DNA from: Paenibacillus sp. HW567
GTDB taxonomy: Bacteria; Bacillota; Bacilli; Paenibacillales; Paenibacillaceae
Assembly (NCBI RefSeq): GCF_000374185.1
Contig: NZ_KB910518.1
Location: forward strand, 3,667,687-3,731,686
Length of the DNA: 64,000 nt
Direction of reading: 5' to 3'
The translations under genes were made by a program, and so were the position numbers. Shown here in pieces: positions 9,042-18,016 of the stretch. The number at the start of each line of letters is the position of its first letter. Within the stretch, counting starts at the first letter, position 1. The notes below the pieces were generated by a model. That model searched no databases. It was not told where the DNA came from and saw nothing but the letters and a program-made list of their open reading frames with translations.

Positions 9042-9962
9042 TTATCCTTTGACAGCACCTACAGTGAGCCCTTGCACAAAGTATTTTTGAATGAAGGGAT
9101 AAGCAAGCAGGATAGGGCCTGTGGCTACAATGGTCATCGCCATCTTCAAGCTTTCGGTTGGCAGATCGGAATTCACTACCGCTCCGGAGGCCATCATTGC
9201 CTTGCGCATGCCATCCATATTGCCCAGCATTTTGTAAAGATAGTATTGAAGCGGCATCAATTCGGACTTCGAAATATAGAGCAGCGCGTTGTACCAGTCG
9301 TTCCAGTAGGCAAGGGCGATGAACAGGCCAATGGTCGCCAATGCCGGCTTGGACAAAGGCACAATCAACTGCAGGAAAATCCGGAAGTCGCCAGCCCCAT
9401 CAATCTTGGCGGACTCCGTAATTGCATCCGGGATGCTGCTCATGAACGACTTCATGACGATAATGTAGAAGACATTGAGCATCATCGGCAGAATCAACAC
9501 CATCAGTGTGTCTTTTAGATGAAGAAAGTTGATGATCAACAGATACGAAGGAACCAGACCACCGCTGAACAATGTAGTGAAGAAGAAGAAAAACGAGAAT
9601 TTTCCACGCCATTTAAAATCACTCCGGGACAGCACGTAAGCCGTCATGGAAGTTAGAAACAGGCCGAGCACAGTGCCGATTACCGTAACGCTGATCGTCA
9701 CACCGTAGGCTCTGAGCATTTCAGCCGGATATTTGAACAGCAGGCCGTAGGCTTCCGTCGAAAATTTCGAAGGGATGAGCTGGAATCCTTTCTCAATAAT
9801 TGTGCTCTCCTCGCTCAGAGAGGAGGACACCACCAGAATGAAAGGAAAGATACAGAATAGGGCAAGCACCGTTAGTGTCGTGTATCCGATAATGGACAGC
9901 ACCAGCCGGTCTCTGTTGGGCTTGCGTACCTTTTTAGTTTGGATATCTGCTATTGTACTCAT
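9042..9962 (-). CDS. Sugar ABC permease (LplC-like)
   Basis: 306 residues with six predicted membrane spans. The EAA loop contains ITESAKIDGAGDFRIF followed by IVPLSKP. The C-terminus ends in GLTVGAVKG, typical of LplC/CUT1 permeases. The ATG at 9962 follows AGGAAATGCC. It is the second gene of the importer operon, 17 bases after the LplB-like permease. It pairs with that protein to form the import channel and presumably uses a shared ATPase, because none is encoded here. Confidence 0.93.
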   Translation of the reverse strand: MSTIADIQTKKVRKPNRDRLVLSIIGYTTLTVLALFCIFPFILVVSSSLSEESTIIEKGFQLIPSKFSTEAYGLLFKYPAEMLRAYGVTISVTVIGTVLGLFLTSMTAYVLSRSDFKWRGKFSFFFFFTTLFSGGLVPSYLLIINFLHLKDTLMVLILPMMLNVFYIIVMKSFMSSIPDAITESAKIDGAGDFRIFLQLIVPLSKPALATIGLFIALAYWNDWYNALLYISKSELMPLQYYLYKMLGNMDGMRKAMMASGAVVNSDLPTESLKMAMTIVATGPILLAYPFIQKYFVQGLTVGAVKG

Positions 9963-9979
9963 GGCATTTCCTCCTTTTC

Positions 9980-10906
9980 TTAGAATAGGGCACGGTCTTT
10001 ATCGTATTTACGCACAGCATAGTTAGCCAGCAGGATCGTTACAAAACCAAGCAATGATTGATAGAAGCCGGCCGCAGCGGACATACCAATCTCATTTGAA
10101 GTTGTGAGCGACCGGAATACGAAGGTGTCAATAACGTCGGTGGATGAGAACAGCAGTCCATTATTACCGACCATGTTGTAGAACATCCCGAAATCTCCAC
10201 GGAAGATATTGCCGATCGCCAGCAGAACCAGAATGATTACTGTAGGGAATAAGTTTGGAATCGTAATTTTCATAATCCGCTGGAAAATATTCGCACCGTC
10301 TATTTCGGCTGCTTCATACATTTCCGTATCAATGCCGGTGATTGCGGCCAGGTACATAACTGTTCCGTAGCCCAGCGTCTTCCAGGCGGACACAATCACG
10401 AGTATAAATGGCCAATAAGCAGGTGTATTGTAAATGTCAATCGGCTGCATGCCGAGACCTTTCAGCAATACGTTAATGGTACCAACATCGAAGTTGAACA
10501 GGTTATAGGTAATCGCTCCAACCACAACCCAGGAAATGAAGTAAGGCAGGAACAGCATCGTTTGTGCCAGCTTCCGGAACCATTTTCCAGCTACCTCGAA
10601 CAGCAGGATCGCTGCAAAGATCTGAATCACGTTGTTTACAACGATAAAAGCTATATTGTACAGCGCCGTGTTTCGTGTTACGCGCCAAGCGTCACCGGAA
10701 CCAAAGAAAAATCTGAAGTTGTCAAATCCATTCCATGGGCTGCCAAAGACACCGCCTGTGTAGTTATACTGCTTAAACGCCAGTATAATCCCCCCCATTG
10801 GAACGTAGGCGAACAACAGGAAAAATAATACCGCCGGAGTCAGCATCAGGAGCAACGATTTATACTTCTTCACATCATCCCAGAATCCATGTTGTTTCTG
10901 TTTCAT
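9980..10906 (-). CDS. Sugar ABC permease (LplB-like)
   Basis: 308 residues with six membrane spans. The EAA loop reads YEAAEIDGANIFQRI followed by ITIPNLFP. The N-terminus includes LLLMLTPAVLFFLLFAYVPM, typical of LplB. The start is the ATG at 10906, with AAGGAAGGGG seven bases upstream; a GTG 21 bases earlier overlaps that site and is less likely. It is the first gene of the importer operon. Its regulator is probably the two-component system encoded just upstream at 11091-14441. Confidence 0.93.
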   Translation of the reverse strand: MKQKQHGFWDDVKKYKSLLLMLTPAVLFFLLFAYVPMGGIILAFKQYNYTGGVFGSPWNGFDNFRFFFGSGDAWRVTRNTALYNIAFIVVNNVIQIFAAILLFEVAGKWFRKLAQTMLFLPYFISWVVVGAITYNLFNFDVGTINVLLKGLGMQPIDIYNTPAYWPFILVIVSAWKTLGYGTVMYLAAITGIDTEMYEAAEIDGANIFQRIMKITIPNLFPTVIILVLLAIGNIFRGDFGMFYNMVGNNGLLFSSTDVIDTFVFRSLTTSNEIGMSAAAGFYQSLLGFVTILLANYAVRKYDKDRALF

Positions 10907-10944
10907 CTCGAATCCCCTTCCTTTCACTATTTCTCTATGGCTTA

Positions 10945-10950
10945 ATTATA
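10945..10950 (-). promoter_or_regulatory. Candidate -10 box of the LplB-like operon
   Basis: TATAAT on the minus strand, 38 bases before the ATG at 10906. No good -35 hexamer lies 17 bases upstream, which would fit activation by the AraC-type response regulator encoded next to it. Assignment is by eye only. Confidence 0.35.
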
Positions 10951-11033
10951 AAGAGTCGTTTAAGAGACGGGGATTAAGCCTATCAACTAAAACTAATACT
11001 TTTTCAACGATCGGTGAAAACATATAGGTTGCC

Positions 11034-11083
11034 GCTCTCGCAAAAGTTGCCTCGGCCAAATGACAAGCAGCCGGGGCAACGAT
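11034..11083 (-). terminator. Terminator after YesN-like regulator gene
   Basis: On the minus strand GTTGCCCCGGC pairs with GCCGAGGCAAC, followed by TTTTGC. It separates the regulator gene from the LplB-like promoter region. Confidence 0.7.
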
Positions 11084-11090
11084 TGGAGCG

Positions 11091-12659
11091 CTATATTTTA
11101 TTCTTCTTCCGGTATTCCCCCGGCGTCATGCCTGTCGTCTGCTTGAACTGCCGGTTGAAATAAATGATATTCTTGTAGCCCATACGCTCGGCGATTTCAT
11201 AGATTTTGAGCGTCGGATCGCTCAGCAGCTCAGATACGCGGCTGGTCTTGCGCTCATTAAGGTATTCGCTGAACGGCAGCCCGTATTCTTCCTTGAACAG
11301 ATACCCCAAATAATTCGGTGTGAAGTCGAAGTGGGCGGCAACCTCCTTCAGGGTGATCTTCTTCTCCAGATTCTCCTCCACGTAACGCATAATCTCATCA
11401 ATCAGCTTGCGCTTCTGCCGCTGGCGCTTCACATACAGCAGCTCCGACAGCTCAAAGAATCTGCGCCGCATCCAGGACAGAATATCGTGAATCGTCTCGA
11501 ACTGGAACAGAATATCCGGCTGGTGTAATTCCCACTGCAGCAGCTCATACAGATTCTCGTTCTGCTGCTGCAGATCGGCATGGAGCTTCGAGGTAATGCG
11601 GATAATCAGCTCGTAGACATCCTTTTTGCCCGCCGGCAGATCTTTCGTGAACAGCTCCATCAGATGATCGTCTATCGCCACCAGATCATATTGGATAATC
11701 GCCTCCAGAAGAAGGTCCACCGTCTTTTCAATCTTCGCCCCGGGCGTTCCCCTTAACGACGATTCTGTCGTGTCGCGGATCAGACGATTCTTGCCCAGCA
11801 GCCATTTGGCACTCAGCGCAGCCTGCGCCTGCTGGTAGGATTCATGCAGCTCAGCTTCTTTCGTTGCGTACCGTCCGACGCCGACAGTCACCGTGCAGGG
11901 CGACGCCGCCGCCACCTTGCGGATAAGCTCCTCAAGCAAAGGCAGGAAGCTCTCCTGTGCTAGTGCCGCCAGAATAACAAAGCGGGTATGATGAACGGCG
12001 ATCAAGGTACCCAGCTTTGCGTCTTCGGCAAAGGATTTGATTAGCTCGGCTATTTGCCGCATGATGCTCCGGGTATCCTCCTCGGACAGATCACGCAATT
12101 TCCATTCCAAATCATCAATTTCCACGATTGCCGCCGCAGCGCCCTTCTGCAGCAGCGGAGTCAGGATGCTGCGCAGATGCGGCTCTGCGGGATCAGGAGA
12201 AGACTCATCTAACCAGCGCAGAAGCAGCTCCTTGTTCACAAGGGACAGGGCCTCGCTGAAGGAGCGGTCCTGCTCCCGTTCCTGCTCCATTTGGGCACAT
12301 AATGAACCCAGCATTTCGTACAGATCCTTATCCTGCACAGGCTTCAGCAAATAACCGGAGGCATTGATTTCAATCGCTTCCTTGGCATAGCTGAAATCCT
12401 CATGCCCGCTGATGAACACAATCTTGGTCTTCGGGCTCAGCACCTTTGCCCTGCGCGCAAATTCGGTTCCGGTCATGATCGGCATCCGTATGTCCGACAA
12501 AATAATATCAATCCGTTCCTCTTCCATAATCTTAAGCGCATTGAAGCCGCTGCTCGCGGTACCCACTACCGTAATATTAAGTCCACTGGCAAGCACCCTG
12601 CGCCGCAGCCACTCCAGATCTATCGCTTCATCGTCAACCAGCAATACATTGATGCTCAT
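11091..12659 (-). CDS. AraC-type response regulator (YesN-like)
   Basis: 522 residues. The receiver domain starts MSINVLLVDDE. The phospho-acceptor Asp is in IILSDIRMPI near residue 53 and the conserved Lys is in GYLLKPVQD. After a long linker, the C-terminal hundred residues form two AraC helix-turn-helices, ITLKEVAAHFDFTPNYLGYLF and KIYEIAERMGYKNIIYFNRQF. The ATG at 12659 is preceded by AGGAGGAAAG; an upstream in-frame start is not supported. The partner kinase lies 57 bases upstream. It is expected to activate the LplB-like operon just downstream when oligosaccharide is sensed. Confidence 0.93.
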   Translation of the reverse strand: MSINVLLVDDEAIDLEWLRRRVLASGLNITVVGTASSGFNALKIMEEERIDIILSDIRMPIMTGTEFARRAKVLSPKTKIVFISGHEDFSYAKEAIEINASGYLLKPVQDKDLYEMLGSLCAQMEQEREQDRSFSEALSLVNKELLLRWLDESSPDPAEPHLRSILTPLLQKGAAAAIVEIDDLEWKLRDLSEEDTRSIMRQIAELIKSFAEDAKLGTLIAVHHTRFVILAALAQESFLPLLEELIRKVAAASPCTVTVGVGRYATKEAELHESYQQAQAALSAKWLLGKNRLIRDTTESSLRGTPGAKIEKTVDLLLEAIIQYDLVAIDDHLMELFTKDLPAGKKDVYELIIRITSKLHADLQQQNENLYELLQWELHQPDILFQFETIHDILSWMRRRFFELSELLYVKRQRQKRKLIDEIMRYVEENLEKKITLKEVAAHFDFTPNYLGYLFKEEYGLPFSEYLNERKTSRVSELLSDPTLKIYEIAERMGYKNIIYFNRQFKQTTGMTPGEYRKKNKI

Positions 12660-12716
12660 AATAGAAACTTTCCTCCTGTAATTATGCAAGATGTTGCTTG
12701 CGGGACTCTTTTCTTT

Positions 12717-14441
12717 TCATAAGAGCTCCTCGTTATCCATAAGCCCTGCGGGCATTAGCAGCCGGACGGTTGTGCCGCCTCCAAAAATACTTGCAATAGT
12801 GACGCCGTAAGCGTCCCCGTATCTGAGCTTGATCCGCTGATCCACATTCTTCACCCCGTAGCCTCCGGCCTGACTGGACCCCTTCATCATTTGGCTGAGG
12901 GTTTCGGGACGCATGCCAATTCCGTTGTCGATAACCTTCAGCTCAATATTGCCGCCAACCCGCCTGCCGGTCAAGCGGATGGCAATCGTCTCTCCGAACC
13001 ATGCATGCTTGAACACATTCTCTACGAACGGCTGCAGCACCAGCTTGATCACCCGCATCTGCAGAATCTCCTCATCCACATCCACATAGACGGAGAAGGC
13101 ATCCGCATATTTGACCTGCTGGATTTCAAGATACGTGGCAACCTGCTCCAGCTCTTTTTCCAGTTCAATGTACACATTGCCCTGGTTCAGCGTCAGGCGG
13201 TAAAACCGCGAGAGTCCCTGCACCATCTCCGTGACCTTGCCGATTTCCCCGAGATTCGCCAGGCTGCTTATGGTCGAAAGTGTATTATACAGGAAATGCG
13301 GATTAATCTGTGCCTGTAGAGCTTCCAGCTCCGCCTGTTTCTTCTGGATCCCCTGCACATAGACGCTGTTGATCAGCTCCTGAATATTGGTGGCCATGAC
13401 ATTGAATGAATCCGCGATCTGCACAAATTCGTCATTACCGGAGAAGCGGATACGTTTCTGGAAGTTCCCTTCCTGAAAAGCACGCACCAGCCCCACGATA
13501 CGGCTCATCTTGCGCCCGGAAAGACGGGCAACCGTATATCCGATAACCGTCATCACCAGGAAGCTGAGCGCGCACACCGCAACAATTACCCGGCGCAGCC
13601 TGCCGGCATCCTTCGTCAGATATGAATTCGGCACCAAAGATTCGATAACAAAGCTGCTGCCGGGAATCTGCTCATGCAGGCTGAGAAAATTCTCGCTTCC
13701 ATCGTCATAATTAGCCTTGCCGCGCTGGAACAGGATGCCGCCCGTGGGCTCATCCACAAGCCGGAGGGTAATCCCCTCCTCCAGTGGGAAGGTGTCAAAT
13801 CCGCCGAACAAATCCTCCAAAGAAACGGTGATACGCACATAACCGATCACGGTTTTGTAATCGCTGAAGTTGACCAGTCTGCGGACATGCGAAATGTTAT
13901 CCAGCTTCTGGTCAGTATCAATCTGCAGCCACAGATTATCCCTTTTCGAATCCTTGAGGGAGCGGTACCAATCGCTTCCGGCGATGTCCTGAAGCGGCAG
14001 AATATAATAATCGCTGTCAATAATCGGCTCATCCAGATTGTCCCCCGATACAATGTTGAGCTTGCTGTTCGGTGTATAGAGCATGAAGCGGATCTTATTC
14101 CCGAATAGCTGCAGCGGCGCAGTTATCTGGGGAACAATCTCATCGAGCATCGCCAGATAGATTTCAAACGGCGTCCCCTTCAGTTCTAGCGCGCGTTGGA
14201 AGGGCTGGCTCCCGAACAGGTTGTCCGACATTCTCTGAATCTCATCCATCTGGTAGCGGATATTGGTCCTTGCCTGCTCCATCCCTGTTCTTATGTTCGA
14301 CTCCGCCATCTCCGTCCGGGAATCGGTCAGCATGGAGTAGGAGATGTATCCGATGACCACATCGGTCAGCAGCACAAGCAGAAGATAGGGAATCATCATT
14401 TTGTAGGTGAAAGGCATGTATTTCTTGAGCTTAGGCATCAT
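12717..14441 (-). CDS. YesM-like sensor histidine kinase
   Basis: About 574 residues. There is a membrane segment near the N-terminus, an extracellular sensor domain, a second membrane segment near 300, then HAMP. INPHFLYNTL near residue 380 holds the phospho-His, and the GHKL ATPase domain carries QPFVENVFKHAW and DNGIGMRPE. The start is one of two adjacent ATGs (14441 or 14438) behind AGAGGATG. It forms a pair with the downstream AraC-type regulator and should detect an extracellular sugar or a loaded binding protein for the neighbouring importer. Confidence 0.92.
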   Translation of the reverse strand: MMPKLKKYMPFTYKMMIPYLLLVLLTDVVIGYISYSMLTDSRTEMAESNIRTGMEQARTNIRYQMDEIQRMSDNLFGSQPFQRALELKGTPFEIYLAMLDEIVPQITAPLQLFGNKIRFMLYTPNSKLNIVSGDNLDEPIIDSDYYILPLQDIAGSDWYRSLKDSKRDNLWLQIDTDQKLDNISHVRRLVNFSDYKTVIGYVRITVSLEDLFGGFDTFPLEEGITLRLVDEPTGGILFQRGKANYDDGSENFLSLHEQIPGSSFVIESLVPNSYLTKDAGRLRRVIVAVCALSFLVMTVIGYTVARLSGRKMSRIVGLVRAFQEGNFQKRIRFSGNDEFVQIADSFNVMATNIQELINSVYVQGIQKKQAELEALQAQINPHFLYNTLSTISSLANLGEIGKVTEMVQGLSRFYRLTLNQGNVYIELEKELEQVATYLEIQQVKYADAFSVYVDVDEEILQMRVIKLVLQPFVENVFKHAWFGETIAIRLTGRRVGGNIELKVIDNGIGMRPETLSQMMKGSSQAGGYGVKNVDQRIKLRYGDAYGVTIASIFGGGTTVRLLMPAGLMDNEELL

Positions 14442-14537
14442 TAGCGAACATCCTCTGTATGAATTCGGTATGTCTATATTATCGTTCCCCTGCCCAGAAA
14501 TAAATAGGCTGCGGCAAGAAGATGTATTGAGGATCGT

Positions 14538-14568
14538 CAAAAAGACGCCGGAATTCCTCCCGGCGCTC
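14538..14568 (-). terminator. Terminator after GH2 gene
   Basis: On the minus strand GAGCGCCGGG pairs with CCGGCGTC across AGGAATT, followed by TTTTTGACG. It lies just past the GH2 stop at 14582. Confidence 0.85.
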
Positions 14569-14581
14569 GGTTTATTTTCAA

Positions 14582-16963
14582 TTAAATGGAAGCTTCGGAG
14601 GTTGTATGCAGATCCGCCTCTGCGGCCGCTAATCCGGTAGAGACCGCACGGACCTTAATGGTTCCCGCTTCCGGTGAAGTCTGAATCAGAGCCAGGCACC
14701 AGCCGTTAAAAGCCCGCCGGACCGCCGCCTTATCCGGCTCATGACTGCTGGGATTTCCATTGCCTACGCCAAGCAGTTGCCCTGCTCCCTCCACTTCAAA
14801 CCGGATCTCATTGTCAGCCGTCGGAACAACATGGCCCTGCCTGTCCAGAACAGCCACGCGGACCGGTATGGTATCCGCCCCGTCCGCCGCTCCCGCCAAC
14901 CGGTCCGGGAACAAGCCGATTTGATAGGGCTGGCCTGCGGTAACGGCCGCTTTCTCGGCCACCGGCTGGCCGCCGCGTTTCCCTATTGCTTTTAATTCCC
15001 CCGGCTCGTACTTAACTTCCCACGACAAATACCCGGTCCGGTTCACCTGCTGCTCGCCCAGACTTGCACCATTCAGGAACAGCTCTACAGTGTCAGTATT
15101 GGAGAATACCCGCACCTCCACCGGCTTGCCTTCTGACCCCGGCCAATTCCAATGGGGAAGCAAGTGTACCATCGGCTCGTCCCTCCAGACCGCCTGCATG
15201 TAATAGTAGCTGTCTTTCGGGAACCCGCAGGTGTCCATCAGACCGAAATGCGAGTTCACACACGGCCATAGATAAGGCGTCGGCTCGCCCCGGTAATCAA
15301 ATCCGGTCCACATGAAAACCCCGGTGAGAAAACGGTGGTTCACCATATCCGTCCAGGCCTGCTGCGGACTGCAGCCCCACGACGGAATGTTCGTGCCATA
15401 TTCGGAGCAGTAGCCCCGTACCGGATCATCCTCGTAGATTCCCCGGGTTGCGGTATAGCTGGCACATTCGCTGCCGATGATCACACGCTGCGGATACCGC
15501 TCATGGTCCCGGACATCGAGATGGTCCCGGTGTCCATAATTGTAGCCTGTAATGTCAACCACATCATTGTAGCCATTCTCGTTCCAGCCATGATTCATGG
15601 CCGCGGAGGTCGGACGCGTCGGGTCTACTCTTCTCGCCGTTTCCGCCAGGGTCTTCAGAATGCGCATGCCCGTTACAGTTCCTTCGAGCACCTCCTCATT
15701 CTCCAGATTCCAGATGATCACAGAAGGATGATTGCGGTCCCGGTAGAGCATCCGCTTTAATTGGGACAGTCCATTTGGGCTGCTGTCGAGCTTGCGGTTC
15801 TCGTCCATCACGAGCATGCCGATCCGGTCGCACATATCCAGCAGCTCAGGGGTCGGAGGATGATGCGCACTGCGGTATGCGTTTGATCCCATTTCCTTCA
15901 GCAGCCGCAGCTTGTATTCAATCAGGCTGTCCGGAAGCGCAACCCCCATTCCGGCGAAATCCTGATGGTTGCAGGTTCCCTTAATGAGCATAGGCTCTCC
16001 GTTCAGGAAAAAGCCCTCCTCCGCATCAAAGCGGATGCTGCGGATGCCGAACACCGTCTCATAGCGGTCAGCCTCGATCCCGTCAGCTTTTACAATAGAT
16101 ACAGCCTTATATAAATTAGGTGTCTCTGGAGACCAAAGCGCTGGCTGCTCTACCTTGAAAATCTGCTCCAGCTCCGTCTCGCCATACCAGTCCACATCAC
16201 CTTGCACCGCTCCGCCGCAGACCTGCTTCCCGGCAGCATCGTATATTTCCGTATGCAGCGAGACTGACCGTTCCCCGGCATATTCATTGCAGATGCGGGT
16301 GCTCACATGCACCACGGCCTGCCGCTGCGTGACCTCCGGTGTTGTAATGTACGTTCCATACTCCGCTACATGCAGGCGGTCCGTCTGTTCCAGCCAGACA
16401 TGGCGGTAAATGCCGCAGCCCTCATACCACCAGCCCTCGCATTCCGTCGCATCCACTTTAACAAGAATGACGTTCCGGCCTTCTTCCCCATAACGGAGCA
16501 CATCCGACAAATCATAGGCAAATCCGATATACCCTCCTCTATGCTCACCGATCAAATGCCCATTGACCCATACCGTGCTTAAGCCCGATACTCCATCGAA
16601 GCGTACCGTCCACTTGCGTCCGGCTCCCTCTGCCGGAAGCTCGAAGGTTGTGCGGTAAAAGCCGATCCCCCCCGGCAAATATCCGTGGCTGCCGTCTCTT
16701 GAACCCAGCGACTCATCCTGCACATATTGCTGCTCCACACACCAGTCATGCGGCAGGCCCACGTTCTGCCATTCCAATTGCCGCTGACCCATCCCTTTAT
16801 CATTAAAAGCAATATCCAGCCATTCGCCCTCCTGGTGGGAACCACAGTCGGTAATCCCGCCTGTCATGCCCGCCTTAACGGCAAGCGGAATATGAATATC
16901 CCCTTTGTAAAAGCTCCAATTCTCATCAAATAAGCTTCTGCTTCTCCCTGTTTCCAAGCTCAC
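14582..16963 (-). CDS. GH2 family glycosidase (beta-galactosidase-like)
   Basis: 793 residues. The order is a jelly-roll sugar-binding domain (GLPHDW, GYLPGGIGFYRTTF), an immunoglobulin-like domain, a TIM barrel, and C-terminal beta domains as in GalB-like enzymes (VEVRVFSNTDTVELFLNG). The expected acid/base Glu is in IIWNLENEEV near residue 421 and the nucleophile Glu in IIGSECASY near 497. No signal peptide is visible, so it is probably intracellular. GH2 covers beta-galactosidases, beta-glucuronidases and beta-mannosidases; the layout favours beta-galactosidase but does not prove it. The start is a GTG at 16963 behind AAGGAGG. The gene is divergent from an AraC regulator that probably controls it. 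Confidence 0.9.
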   Translation of the reverse strand: MSLETGRSRSLFDENWSFYKGDIHIPLAVKAGMTGGITDCGSHQEGEWLDIAFNDKGMGQRQLEWQNVGLPHDWCVEQQYVQDESLGSRDGSHGYLPGGIGFYRTTFELPAEGAGRKWTVRFDGVSGLSTVWVNGHLIGEHRGGYIGFAYDLSDVLRYGEEGRNVILVKVDATECEGWWYEGCGIYRHVWLEQTDRLHVAEYGTYITTPEVTQRQAVVHVSTRICNEYAGERSVSLHTEIYDAAGKQVCGGAVQGDVDWYGETELEQIFKVEQPALWSPETPNLYKAVSIVKADGIEADRYETVFGIRSIRFDAEEGFFLNGEPMLIKGTCNHQDFAGMGVALPDSLIEYKLRLLKEMGSNAYRSAHHPPTPELLDMCDRIGMLVMDENRKLDSSPNGLSQLKRMLYRDRNHPSVIIWNLENEEVLEGTVTGMRILKTLAETARRVDPTRPTSAAMNHGWNENGYNDVVDITGYNYGHRDHLDVRDHERYPQRVIIGSECASYTATRGIYEDDPVRGYCSEYGTNIPSWGCSPQQAWTDMVNHRFLTGVFMWTGFDYRGEPTPYLWPCVNSHFGLMDTCGFPKDSYYYMQAVWRDEPMVHLLPHWNWPGSEGKPVEVRVFSNTDTVELFLNGASLGEQQVNRTGYLSWEVKYEPGELKAIGKRGGQPVAEKAAVTAGQPYQIGLFPDRLAGAADGADTIPVRVAVLDRQGHVVPTADNEIRFEVEGAGQLLGVGNGNPSSHEPDKAAVRRAFNGWCLALIQTSPEAGTIKVRAVSTGLAAAEADLHTTSEASI

Positions 16964-17024
16964 CTTGCTACCGCCTCCTTACTGGACTATATTCATATAG
17001 TAGATTAGATTATCAATAGAGGGT

Positions 17025-17054
17025 TAGCACAATGCTAGTACGATATAGCACAAT
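17025..17054. promoter_or_regulatory. Direct repeat, candidate AraC operator
   Basis: The nonamer TAGCACAAT occurs at 17025-17033 and again at 17046-17054, both on the plus strand and 21 bases apart, or two helical turns. It lies between the divergent GH2 gene and the AraC regulator. AraC-family proteins often bind such direct half-sites about 21 bases apart. Confidence 0.5.
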
Positions 17055-17075
17055 TTGAATGTGAGGGATAATTCC

Positions 17076-17972
17076 ATGCTGCTTCCGTTCCGCCTGTCCT
17101 CCGATGACCAGAATCCGAGATTGCCGCTGGCCCTGTACAATATCGGGTTCCATGCACAGCATCCCATCTCCCGGCCATCCGGTTATCTTGTTCCGCAATG
17201 CTTCATTGCTTTCGCAGGCAGAGGCCGTGTCCGGTTCAAGGATGGCAAGACACTGACTCTGGAAGCCGGACAAGCACTGATTCTGCCTACCGGTCAGCCG
17301 CATGAGTACTTTCCGCTGCCTGGAGCCCCTTGGATGGTTGGCTACATCGGCTTCAAGGGCAGAATTGCCGAAGAACTCATCCGCGGCTGCGGTTTGCCGT
17401 TCAGCACAGCGATTCCGCTCAACGATGCAAATACGCTGATGGCTCCTCTGAAGCTGCTCTGGGAGCTTGCGGACCAAGCGGAATCGTCCCGGGTCTCGCA
17501 TATTTCCAGCCTGCTCTATTCCTTTATCCTGCAGCTCTCGGATCTGGTAGCGCTGCCCTCCGCCCCTGGCTCTCTTCCGGGAAGCCGCCCTGCGGAGGAG
17601 GCGCTGCGGCGGGCCGCCGGCTACATGCAGGAGCATTTCACCGAAACTCTGCAGATGTCCAATATTGCCCATGTTGTGGGCTATTCGGTGCAGCATTTCA
17701 TGCGGATCTTCCGCGAAGCCTATGGCATTACTCCACATGCTTATTTACAGGGCTTGCGGCTGAACCAGGCTGTAAAGTGGATGGAAACGCAGCCCGATAT
17801 GCCCATCAAGGAAATCGCCGGCCGCCTGGGCCTGGAGCCTAATTATTTCATCCGCGCCTTCAAGAAGGCTTATGGAACAGCGCCGGGGGCCTACCGGGAG
17901 GAGCTGTGGAAATCCGGCAACGGCAGCCGCAGTAGCTCTTCCCCTCCAATAGACACAAGCCCGGGCGATTAG
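17076..17972 (+). CDS. AraC family transcriptional regulator with cupin sensor domain
   Basis: 298 residues. The N-terminal cupin-like ligand domain includes GRVRFKDGKTLTLEAGQALILP. The C-terminal AraC DNA-binding region has TLQMSNIAHVVGYSVQHFMRIF and PIKEIAGRLGLEPNYFIRAF, then a Ser/Pro-rich tail. The ATG at 17076 has GAGGG eight bases upstream, while a TTG at 17055 lacks a site. It is divergent from the GH2 gene and likely regulates it in response to a sugar. The last codons and stop lie inside the left arm of a long hairpin. Confidence 0.9.
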   Translation: MLLPFRLSSDDQNPRLPLALYNIGFHAQHPISRPSGYLVPQCFIAFAGRGRVRFKDGKTLTLEAGQALILPTGQPHEYFPLPGAPWMVGYIGFKGRIAEELIRGCGLPFSTAIPLNDANTLMAPLKLLWELADQAESSRVSHISSLLYSFILQLSDLVALPSAPGSLPGSRPAEEALRRAAGYMQEHFTETLQMSNIAHVVGYSVQHFMRIFREAYGITPHAYLQGLRLNQAVKWMETQPDMPIKEIAGRLGLEPNYFIRAFKKAYGTAPGAYREELWKSGNGSRSSSSPPIDTSPGD

Positions 17973-17996
17973 AACAGCTAATCGCCCGGGCTTGTG
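17954..17996. terminator. Long perfect hairpin between convergent genes
   Basis: A 19-base stem beginning CACAAGCCCGGG with loop AACAG. The left arm is still coding: it contains the last codons and TAG of the AraC gene. A long T-run is lacking, so it may block convergent transcription or protect transcript ends rather than be a classic terminator. Confidence 0.7.
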
Positions 17997-18016
17997 CGGT
18001 ACATCTTCATTTCATC

